From Chitinophagales bacterium (GTDB taxonomy: Bacteria; Bacteroidota; Bacteroidia; Chitinophagales; Saprospiraceae): DNA of 6,593 bases. This document shows, one piece after another, positions 1 to 5,897 of the stretch; positions within the stretch are counted from its first letter, which is position 1; the number at the start of each line of letters is the position of its first letter. The stretch lies in the NCBI GenBank assembly GCA_013297575.1, contig JAAFHO010000331.1, positions 1 through 6,593 on the forward strand, written 5' to 3'. The notes under the pieces were generated by a model that saw nothing but the letters and a program-made list of their open reading frames with translations, was not told the DNA's origin and ran no database searches. The position numbers were made by a program, and so were the translations under genes.

Positions 1-41
1 TCTTTCTACAAATATACGCCTTTGTATATCATTTAATTTTC

Positions 42-92
42 AAACAAGGTAACTGTTGTAGGTTAAACTACAATGGTTACTTTGTTTTTTTT
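42..92 (+). terminator. Strong rightward rho-independent terminator of an upstream gene outside the window
   Basis: The left arm at 42-61 and the right arm at 68-87 can pair over 20 bp around a 6-base loop (GTTAAA, 62-67). A run of eight T follows at 85-92. Three of the pairs are G-U when read as + strand RNA and would be A-C mismatches in the opposite transcript. Together with the T-run on the right side only, this gives the terminator a rightward polarity. It most likely ends a rightward gene lying left of the window and insulates the kinase operon from read-through. I cannot identify the upstream gene from the 41 bases before the stem. Confidence 0.8.
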
Positions 93-146
93 ACTCGTTC
101 TCTATCTTTTAGTCTAAATACAATACGATATAAAAGTATTCTAATG

Positions 147-154
147 TACATTTG
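147..154 (+). promoter_or_regulatory. Candidate Bacteroidota-type -7 box for the kinase-receiver operon
   Basis: TACATTTG matches the Bacteroidota sigma-ABfr -7 consensus TAnnTTTG exactly and is followed by CACC, a common context in this phylum. Transcription would start near 160, leaving a 5' UTR of about 80 bases before the ATG at 244. No clear TTG -33 element sits 19-23 bases upstream, so the promoter may be weak or may need an activator. A poorer alternative box, TATTGTTG at 219-226, lies closer to the start codon. Confidence 0.4.
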
Positions 155-243
155 CACCTGTCACAAACGAACCGATACATTGTAGTCATTTTTTGGAACA
201 AAACTTGTAGATAACGAGTATTGTTGATTGGTATTTTATTATT

Positions 244-3207
244 ATGGCAGAACCAATTTCAGAGCAGTATCGATTACTATTAGAAAACTTACAGGCTGGT
301 GCACTTATTTATACCCCCGATGCGTGCATCCATTTCGCCAATGATGAGGCTTCTTTTTTGTTTGGTATTTCCAAACAAGCATTAGAAGGTTGTTTTGAAT
401 CCAACATTCCTTGGTCATTCATCGGGGAAAATGGTGTTGCTACAAGAAAAGAAGACCACCCTGTTTATCGGGTAATACATACGCTTTTTTCCTTTAAAAA
501 ACAAATACTAGGTATTGTCCACCCCGATCAGCGAGATACGATTTGGGTAGAAGTGAATGCTTTTCCCGACTTCAATGAGGAAGGCAACCTAAGACACGTT
601 ATCGTTATTTTCTATAATGCTACGGAAAAAATTAAAGCCACGGACAACTACCGTGTAAAACGCCATATTTTTGAAAGTGCCAAGGAGGGGATTCTTTTAA
701 CTGAATTTAAAACCAATTCAGCACCCATATTTTGTGTCAATGCTGAGTTTACAAAAATATGCGGCTATACTGAAAACGAAATTAAAGGGAAGGATATTAG
801 CTTGTTGTGCGGTACAGAAACGGATGTAGTATCAATAGGGCAAGTATATCAAAAAATGAAAGAAGGCCTGTCACATGAAACAACACTTCGATTTCACAAA
901 AAAAGTGGAAAACCTTTTTGGTGCTTATTACGGGTTGCTCCTACACAAAACGATTATGGCAGAATTACCCATTATGTTTGGTATTTTACAGATATTACAG
1001 AACAAAGGGCGATTAACAAGGAGGTTGTTTATAGTCGGCAGGTATTGGAACAAACCCAAAAAGTAGCCAAAATCGGCTATTTTGTCCTCGATATGCACAC
1101 CAATTCGATTGTTTCATCGCCTAGTTTTGACGATATTTTAGGACTAGACCCCGATCTTCCTAAAACCGTAGAACATTGTTTGGGGCATATTTTGCCTGAA
1201 TTTCAATTAAAAATTTGGAATCGTTTGCAGGAAATAATGCAGACCGGTGGGCGGTTTACCGAAGACTTTATTACGGTAAGACCACTGGATGGCGAACAAC
1301 GATGGATTTCTGTATTTGGTGAATTGAACGACAGCCACGATAAGAAATCGATCAAATTAAATGGGGTAATTCAGGATATTACGGAACGAAAACTCGCCGA
1401 AGAATCCGCCGCCTTGGCTCAACGCGATTTAGAGTCCATTATTTCCACGTTTCCTGATATTGTACTGCGTTTTAATCGAGCCTACGAGTTTACATACTGC
1501 CACGCCAATAACACTAAAGATTTACTGTTGCCACCAGAGCAACTCGTCGGTATGTGCGTAAATGATGTGATGCCCCCTGAACTGGTCAAAATTATCTATG
1601 GGAAAACAGAAGAAATCAAAAAAACAGGTAAAGTGGTATCTTTTGAATATGTGCTTCCTGTTGGCCCTTCGGATGAAGAATGGTTTGAGGCACGAATGAT
1701 CAATACGACCAAAGACGAAATTGTATGTGTAATTCGGAATATTACAGAACAGAAACGAGCCGAAACCGCCCTTCGGGAAAGTGAACAGTTGCTGCGCGAT
1801 ATTTTTAATTTGGCACCCGTGCCATTGATTATTTCTAATGTTGAGGATGGTTCAATTATTATGGTGAATGAGGCATTGGAAAAATTGATGGGCGCACCGC
1901 TATCCGAATTTAAATCACACTCCACCTTAGATTTTTATTGTGAACCAACAGAAAGAGCCAGTATTATTCGACAATTGTCCCAAAAAGGGCATGTACGAAA
2001 CCTTGAAATAAAATTAAAAAATATGCAGGGTGAAATAACGCCTTGCTTACTTTCGTCGGAAACAGTGATGATGTACGGTAAACAAACATTGTTTTCCGGT
2101 ATTGTTGATATTAGGGAACGTAAGAATGCCGAAGAAGCCCTCGTACTCAATGAACAACTCTTGAGCGATGTATTTAATTTTTCTCCTATTGCGCTCATCA
2201 TCACGCAAATTGAAGATGGGAAAATTATAATGGCCAATCAAAAAGCAGCCGAAATGGCCGGTTTGGATCTACAGACAGTGCTGGGAAAACAAGTGGGCAA
2301 CTTCTATCTTAATCCCAATGATCGCAGCCTGATCTTAGAGGGCATGGCCAAAAATGGCAAAGTAGAAGGCATGGAACTCGCACTTAAAACAAAGAATGGG
2401 CATATAAATTATGGGCTTGTTTATACCAGTTTAATAAACCTGAATGGCGAACGAATGCTATTTACAGGGTTTATTGACAACAATGAAAGAAAAAAAATGG
2501 ATACAGACCTCTCCATATCTTTAGATTTGGTAAGGGAACAAAATAAAAGATTGCTCAATTTTTCCTATATTGTATCGCATAACTTGCGCTCGCATACGAG
2601 TAATATCAAAACTATCCTCGATTTTCTCGAAAACGCATCTTCTCCAAAAGAACAAGAAGAAATGTTTGCGCACCTGCGTACTGTCACTAGCCGATTAGAC
2701 GATACTTTATACGATCTCAATGAAGTGGTTTCTATCCAAAAAAACATTAACCTCGTAACTGAACCACTACCGCTTTACGAATATGTGGAACGCGCCAGAC
2801 AAGTATTGAGCGAACAAATTCACCTTAAAAAAGCATCCATCCATAATTATATCCCGCAAGATCTAACCGTAAACTACAACCCCGCATACCTCGAAAGTAT
2901 ACTCCTGAATCTGCTATCTAATGCTCTAAAGTATAGCCATCCCGATCGGTTGCCTATTATTGAGTTCAAATATTTGTTGGAGCATGATGGCAAAATGATT
3001 TTAAGTATTTCTGATAATGGGCTTGGTATTGATTTAGTAAAAAATAAAGATAAAATATTCGGGATGTACAAAACCTTCCATGGCAATAAAGATGCCAAAG
3101 GATTGGGCTTATTTATCAGTAAAAACCAAGTAGAAGCAATTGGCGGCACTCTTGAAGTAGAAAGCGAACCCAATATTGGCACTACTTTTAAAATACATAT
3201 CATATGA
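244..3207 (+). CDS. Soluble multi-PAS sensor histidine kinase
   Basis: This is an ATP-dependent protein-histidine kinase that should sense a cytoplasmic signal and phosphorylate a receiver. No signal peptide or membrane helix is visible. Six PAS/PAC-type segments lie in a row at about residues 3-128, 140-256, 265-382, 394-504, 509-630 and 633-750, most ending in a DIT-E-like cap (DITEQ, DITER, NITEQ, DIRER, and a weaker DNNER). The dimerisation and phosphoacceptor domain follows, with H779 in the H-box VSHNLRSH. The ATPase domain shows an N-box (LLNLLSNALKY, 887-897), a G1 box (D924-NGLG) and a G2 box (K952-GLGLF). The usual H-box proline is replaced by H784, and the acidic residue after the phospho-His is Asn. 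PAS5 and PAS6 look like a tandem duplicate. No PAS cofactor ligand is obvious, so the signal is unknown. The start at 244 gives a complete first PAS, and no Shine-Dalgarno is seen. The downstream receiver is the probable partner. Confidence 0.93.
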   Translation: MAEPISEQYRLLLENLQAGALIYTPDACIHFANDEASFLFGISKQALEGCFESNIPWSFIGENGVATRKEDHPVYRVIHTLFSFKKQILGIVHPDQRDTIWVEVNAFPDFNEEGNLRHVIVIFYNATEKIKATDNYRVKRHIFESAKEGILLTEFKTNSAPIFCVNAEFTKICGYTENEIKGKDISLLCGTETDVVSIGQVYQKMKEGLSHETTLRFHKKSGKPFWCLLRVAPTQNDYGRITHYVWYFTDITEQRAINKEVVYSRQVLEQTQKVAKIGYFVLDMHTNSIVSSPSFDDILGLDPDLPKTVEHCLGHILPEFQLKIWNRLQEIMQTGGRFTEDFITVRPLDGEQRWISVFGELNDSHDKKSIKLNGVIQDITERKLAEESAALAQRDLESIISTFPDIVLRFNRAYEFTYCHANNTKDLLLPPEQLVGMCVNDVMPPELVKIIYGKTEEIKKTGKVVSFEYVLPVGPSDEEWFEARMINTTKDEIVCVIRNITEQKRAETALRESEQLLRDIFNLAPVPLIISNVEDGSIIMVNEALEKLMGAPLSEFKSHSTLDFYCEPTERASIIRQLSQKGHVRNLEIKLKNMQGEITPCLLSSETVMMYGKQTLFSGIVDIRERKNAEEALVLNEQLLSDVFNFSPIALIITQIEDGKIIMANQKAAEMAGLDLQTVLGKQVGNFYLNPNDRSLILEGMAKNGKVEGMELALKTKNGHINYGLVYTSLINLNGERMLFTGFIDNNERKKMDTDLSISLDLVREQNKRLLNFSYIVSHNLRSHTSNIKTILDFLENASSPKEQEEMFAHLRTVTSRLDDTLYDLNEVVSIQKNINLVTEPLPLYEYVERARQVLSEQIHLKKASIHNYIPQDLTVNYNPAYLESILLNLLSNALKYSHPDRLPIIEFKYLLEHDGKMILSISDNGLGIDLVKNKDKIFGMYKTFHGNKDAKGLGLFISKNQVEAIGGTLEVESEPNIGTTFKIHII

Positions 3208-3599
3208 GCAAATTTGAAAGTGTATGGATTATCGACGATGATAATATTCATCAGTTCTTTGCCACTAAATCATTGAACCACTTAAAAATAACCGATCATA
3301 TTTTACCATTTTTGGATGGAGACTTGGCGCTGAATACCATACAAAAAATGATTATTGACAAGGTGGAACTGCCCGATGTTATTTTTTTGGACATTAATAT
3401 GCCTAAAATGGATGGTTGGGAATTTATGGATGAATTTAGTAAAATAGCAGGTGGCATAACAAAGAAAATCCTTATTTTTATCGTCAGTTCTTCTATTGCC
3501 GATGCCGACCGCGACCGCGCAAAATCATATCCCAGCGTTACCGATTTTTTGATCAAACCAATTTTACCAGATACCCTAAAAATGGCTTTTGGTTTATAA
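3204..3599 (+). CDS. Single-domain response regulator (stand-alone REC)
   Basis: This CheY-like receiver of 131 residues has no output domain. The conserved positions are present: acidic pocket D11-D12-D13, phosphoacceptor D63 (FLDINMPKMDGW), switch Ser in VSSS (94-97) and K118 in the IKP motif. Its ATG lies inside the kinase stop region (ATGA, 4-base overlap), so translation is almost certainly coupled and the kinase at 244-3207 is its likely phosphodonor. The family is widespread in Bacteroidota, where the partner is often unknown. It could act by protein-protein contact, as a phosphate shuttle to a histidine phosphotransferase, or as a phosphate sink. Nothing in this window encodes a downstream target. 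The frame runs to a TAA at 3597-3599 with no sign of a truncated DNA-binding domain. Confidence 0.93.
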   Translation: MSKFESVWIIDDDNIHQFFATKSLNHLKITDHILPFLDGDLALNTIQKMIIDKVELPDVIFLDINMPKMDGWEFMDEFSKIAGGITKKILIFIVSSSIADADRDRAKSYPSVTDFLIKPILPDTLKMAFGL

Positions 3600-3678
3600 T
3601 ATGAGTCATTGAGTTAGCGAAATATGCTACTAATTGCCCCTCATGTTAAAAGAAAATTAAACAATACCAATGTTTGTA

Positions 3679-3708
3679 TTGGAAATTTAGAAAACCGCCC
3701 TATCTTCG
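3679..3708 (+). promoter_or_regulatory. Candidate promoter of the UMF1 transporter gene
   Basis: A TTG (-33 element) at 3679-3681 and TATCTTCG (-7 element, one mismatch to TAnnTTTG) at 3701-3708 are separated by 19 bases, the same spacing as in the ruvA promoter. Initiation would fall near 3714, giving a 5' UTR of about 20 bases before the ATG at 3736. This suggests that the transporter is transcribed separately from the kinase-receiver pair. The 136-base gap holds no clear intrinsic terminator for the receiver gene. Confidence 0.5.
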
Positions 3709-3735
3709 TTCCTTTGTACAACACATTCAGATACG

Positions 3736-5031
3736 ATGAACGAACCAACCCAACCTATCGTCAAAAATAATCCTTATACCATTAGTGGTTGGGCTTTTTT
3801 TGACTGGGCCAACAGTGCTTATGCGCTGGTCATTACAGTAGCCATTTTTCCTGGTTATTTTGCGGCTAATACCCCCGATCGTATCGCTATAGGCGGTGGG
3901 AGTATTTCTAATAGTACACTGTATTCATGGTGTATTTCTTTGGCCTATTTAATTATTGCTTTTATCTCTCCATTGTTGGCAGGCATCGCCGATATTGGCG
4001 GCAAACGCAAGCAATTTCTACGTTTTTTCACCCTTTTGGGTTCGTTAGCCTGTATTTCACTCCTGTTCTTTACCTCTGAGAAAACGATGTGGGTGGGAGT
4101 AACTGGTTTCATATTGGCCACTATCGGCTTCGCTGGCGGTATTGTATTTTACAATTCGTTTTTGCCCCAAATAGCAACCGAAGACCAATACGATAAGGTA
4201 TCGGCTAAAGGGTTTACTTACGGATTTATTGGTAGTGTAATTTTGCTGGTCATCAACCTTATCGTCATCAAAAAATTTGCTTTTTTTGGTTTTACCGAAG
4301 AAGCCAAGGCCATTCCCGCTGCATTTGTAATGGTAGGGCTTTGGTGGATTGGTTTTTCCCAAATCCCACTCCACCGATTGCCCAATGACAGCAAAGGCGA
4401 TATGCCCGATGGTGCAATGAAAAAAGGATATTCGGAACTACGCAAAGTATGGGCCATTGTAAAGCGCGATGCTAATACATTATCGTATTTGAGTGCTTTT
4501 TTCTTCTTTAATGCAGGCGTACAGGCCGTACTTTTTCTTGCAGCTATTTTTGCCGAAAAAGAATTGGGTTTTGATACGGCTCATCTCATCTATTTAATTC
4601 TGATTTTACAAATCGTGGCTATTGGTGGCGCAGAACTTTTCGCATATGTGTCTGGACGCTTAGGCAACAAAACATCCATCATGGTGATGCTAGTGATTTG
4701 GACAGGTATCTGTATCGTTGGTTCAATGGTTACCAATGGGCCGCAGTTTTATATCCTGGCCAGCGCTGTTGGACTGGTAATGGGTGGTATCCAATCCTTA
4801 GCACGGAGTACTTATGCCAAGTTTTTGCCCGAAGATACCAACGACACTGCTTCTTATTTTAGTTTCTACGATGTAATGGACAAGGTTTCTACGGTAATGG
4901 GTACCTTCGTATTTGGTATAGTGGAGCAATTGACAGGCAATATGCGGTACAGCGTAATGGCACTCGCCGTATTCTTTGTCCTCAGTTTGTTGATCATGTG
5001 GCGAGTAAAGGTGGAGCGGATGCGGGTTTGA
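3736..5031 (+). CDS. MFS transporter, UMF1/Atg22-like family
   Basis: This inner-membrane major facilitator protein has 431 residues and about twelve hydrophobic segments, at roughly 18-43, 62-86, 93-112, 117-142, 159-178, 194-213, 248-273, 282-304, 312-332, 338-365, 373-400 and 406-426. A hydrophilic central loop lies at about 214-247. Family marks include GWAFFDWANSAYA near the N-terminus, an MFS motif A-like loop between TM2 and TM3 (GIADIGGKRK, about 83-92), YNSFLPQIA (139-147), KGFTYGFIGS (158-167) and GGIQSLARSTYAKFLP (350-365). The yeast relative Atg22 exports amino acids from the vacuole. The substrate of the bacterial members is not established, and I infer none here. The length is normal and the frame is intact. 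The ATG at 3736 lies about 20 bases after a plausible promoter. The gene runs convergently into ruvA with 15 bases between them. Confidence 0.9.
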   Translation: MNEPTQPIVKNNPYTISGWAFFDWANSAYALVITVAIFPGYFAANTPDRIAIGGGSISNSTLYSWCISLAYLIIAFISPLLAGIADIGGKRKQFLRFFTLLGSLACISLLFFTSEKTMWVGVTGFILATIGFAGGIVFYNSFLPQIATEDQYDKVSAKGFTYGFIGSVILLVINLIVIKKFAFFGFTEEAKAIPAAFVMVGLWWIGFSQIPLHRLPNDSKGDMPDGAMKKGYSELRKVWAIVKRDANTLSYLSAFFFFNAGVQAVLFLAAIFAEKELGFDTAHLIYLILILQIVAIGGAELFAYVSGRLGNKTSIMVMLVIWTGICIVGSMVTNGPQFYILASAVGLVMGGIQSLARSTYAKFLPEDTNDTASYFSFYDVMDKVSTVMGTFVFGIVEQLTGNMRYSVMALAVFFVLSLLIMWRVKVERMRV

Positions 5032-5059
5032 GTAATTAATAAAACACTAATTACTCAAA
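5027..5059. terminator. Palindrome shared by the convergent 3' ends of the transporter gene and ruvA
   Basis: TTTGAGTAATTA (5027-5038) and TAATTACTCAAA (5048-5059) are perfect reverse complements around a 9-base loop (ATAAAACAC). The transporter stop TGA (5029-5031) lies in the left arm. The ruvA stop (TAG on the minus strand, 5049-5047) straddles the edge of the right arm. The symmetry would form the same hairpin in both transcripts, as expected of a bidirectional terminator. The stem is AT-rich, however, and neither side is followed by a T-run, so it is not a canonical intrinsic terminator. It may instead act with Rho or protect 3' ends. Confidence 0.5.
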
Positions 5060-5652
5060 TACTTCAAAGCAAATTTAATAATCTCTTCCACTTTCAACGC
5101 CGCAGGTTGCTCCTTAGCTACTTGATTCAATGCTTTTTGCACCGGAATCCTACTAAAACCAAGCGCCATCAAGGCCGATAATGCCTCCTCGCGTGCGCTG
5201 TTATTATCAGCACCTCCCATACCGGGTAGAATAACTGGCCCGTCTGGCGATTCTTTGGTCAATTTGTCCTTCAAATCGAGGATAATCTGTTTGGCAGCCT
5301 TGGGGCCAATGCCTTTGGCGCGTTGCAAAATATGCGCCTGCTCCCCAATCACCGCCGACCGCACCTCATCCACCGTCATGGCCGATAAAATCAATTGAGC
5401 CGTGGACGGGCCTACACCCGATACACCGATCAATTGCACAAATAAATTGCGCTCGGCCTGTGTAGCAAAACCGTACAGCGTATGCGCGTCCTCGCGTACG
5501 TGAAAATGGGTATAAACCAACGCCTTTTCCTGCCCCTGCAAAGCCGTATAAGTGCTGAGCGGAATCATCAAATGGTAGCCTACCCCATTCACTTCTAAGG
5601 TCATAAAAGCAGGGCTGCGGTATGTTATTTCTCCTCTTAAATATGCAAACAT
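5047..5652 (-). CDS. ruvA: Holliday junction branch migration complex subunit RuvA
   Basis: RuvA binds four-way DNA junctions as a tetramer and loads the RuvB helicase motor, driving branch migration in recombinational repair. The 201 residues match the usual family length. Domain I (OB-fold, about 1-62) starts MFAYLRGEI and carries NGVGYHL. It ends in HVREDAHTLYGF, whose E54-D55 correspond to the acidic pin of the E. coli protein. Domain II has two helix-hairpin-helix motifs, LIGVSGVGPSTAQLIL (from about 74) and AKGIGPKAAKQIILDL (from about 112). A Gly/Asp/Asn-containing linker leads to the C-terminal RuvB-contact domain (about 152-201, EEALSALMALGFS). The ATG at 5652 fits the family N-terminus exactly. 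A promoter box ends only four bases before it, so the mRNA is probably leaderless. No ruvB or ruvC is adjacent, which is usual outside the Proteobacteria. Confidence 0.97.
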   Translation of the reverse strand: MFAYLRGEITYRSPAFMTLEVNGVGYHLMIPLSTYTALQGQEKALVYTHFHVREDAHTLYGFATQAERNLFVQLIGVSGVGPSTAQLILSAMTVDEVRSAVIGEQAHILQRAKGIGPKAAKQIILDLKDKLTKESPDGPVILPGMGGADNNSAREEALSALMALGFSRIPVQKALNQVAKEQPAALKVEEIIKFALKYLSN

Positions 5653-5656
5653 GGTG

Positions 5657-5688
5657 CAAAGATAGTTAGTCGCAGGGCAATTACAAAA
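5657..5688 (-). promoter_or_regulatory. ruvA promoter, near-leaderless arrangement
   Basis: Read on the minus strand, TTTTG (5688-5684) is followed after 19 bases by TATCTTTG (5664-5657), a perfect TAnnTTTG -7 box. CACC and then the ruvA ATG (5652-5650) follow directly. In this promoter class, transcription starts about five to eight bases after the box, which places the start at or within a base or two of the A of the ATG. The ruvA mRNA should therefore have little or no 5' UTR and no ribosome binding site. Confidence 0.7.
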
Positions 5689-5717
5689 TGTACTTCTTGT
5701 AAATACTTAACCTCAAA

Positions 5718-5751
5718 TTGCCGCCTTACTCCAGTAATTGTGCTAACTTTG
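5718..5751 (+). promoter_or_regulatory. thrS promoter
   Basis: TAACTTTG (5744-5751) is an exact match to the Bacteroidota -7 consensus TAnnTTTG. The nearest TTG -33 candidate is at 5718-5720, with a rather long 23-base spacer. Initiation near 5757 would leave a leader of about 140 bases before the thrS ATG at 5898. This promoter and that of ruvA are divergent and fire away from each other, with the two -33 elements about 30 bases apart. Confidence 0.55.
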
Positions 5752-5756
5752 CGCTT

Positions 5757-5897
5757 CATTTTTCACAAAACGCTAATTTTCGCGTTTGAAGTTGCGTTTT
5801 TTTGGGGAGCACTTGCTGCATTACACCCAAGAACAACACAACGAAAAACCGAAAAAAGGCTCCCGCCTTTCGTTTGGGTGGGCTAAACTACATTTTT
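5757..5897 (+). promoter_or_regulatory. Structured 5' leader of thrS (candidate cis-regulatory RNA)
   Basis: Two hairpin regions are visible. In the first, AAACGC (5768-5773) can pair with GCGTTT at 5782-5787, or alternatively with a second copy at 5794-5799 that runs into a T-run. In the second, CACCCAA (5824-5830) pairs with TTGGGTG (5874-5880). Inside it, either AAAGGC (5855-5860) pairs with GCCTTT (5865-5870), or ACGAAA (5841-5846) pairs with TTTCGT (5868-5873) over a short GGC/GCC tip. The outer stem ends 17 bases before the ATG, close enough to affect initiation. Autogenous control of thrS by leader RNA is known in E. coli, and T-boxes serve in Firmicutes. No T-box sequence is recognisable here, so any regulatory role is inference. 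Confidence 0.35.

Noticed and set aside
9..16. Minus-strand TATATTTG, a perfect -7 box that could drive a leftward gene outside the window.
   Set aside because: The nearest TTG -33 candidate is 24 bases away and overlaps the rightward terminator stem, and no leftward coding start is visible in the eight bases left. The region is very AT-rich, so chance is likely.
1..41. Possible 3' end of an upstream rightward gene before the terminator.
   Set aside because: Forty-one bases are too few to choose a frame or recognise a protein. Only the terminator polarity suggests that such a gene exists.
180..210. Direct repeats of TTGTAG at 180-185 and 205-210 upstream of the kinase, a possible operator.
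   Set aside because: Six-base repeats in AT-rich DNA are expected by chance, and there is no symmetry or further copy to support a binding site.
2874..3251. Minus-strand open frame of 125 codons across the kinase-receiver junction.
   Set aside because: It is antisense to the conserved ATPase motifs and to the receiver start, and has no promoter-like or family signal.
3662..3682. Small hairpin CAATAC/GTATTG (or CCAAT/ATTGG) after the receiver gene, a possible terminator.
   Set aside because: The stem is five to six bp and AT-rich, has no following T-run, and overlaps the proposed -33 element of the transporter promoter.
5790..5897. thrS reading frame open for 36 codons upstream of the ATG, with a TTG at 5802 and several Thr codons. 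This could be an N-terminal extension or a fused leader peptide.
   Set aside because: The family N-terminus matches the ATG at 5898 exactly, there is no ATG or stop upstream to define a leader peptide, and the stretch forms hairpins consistent with untranslated RNA.
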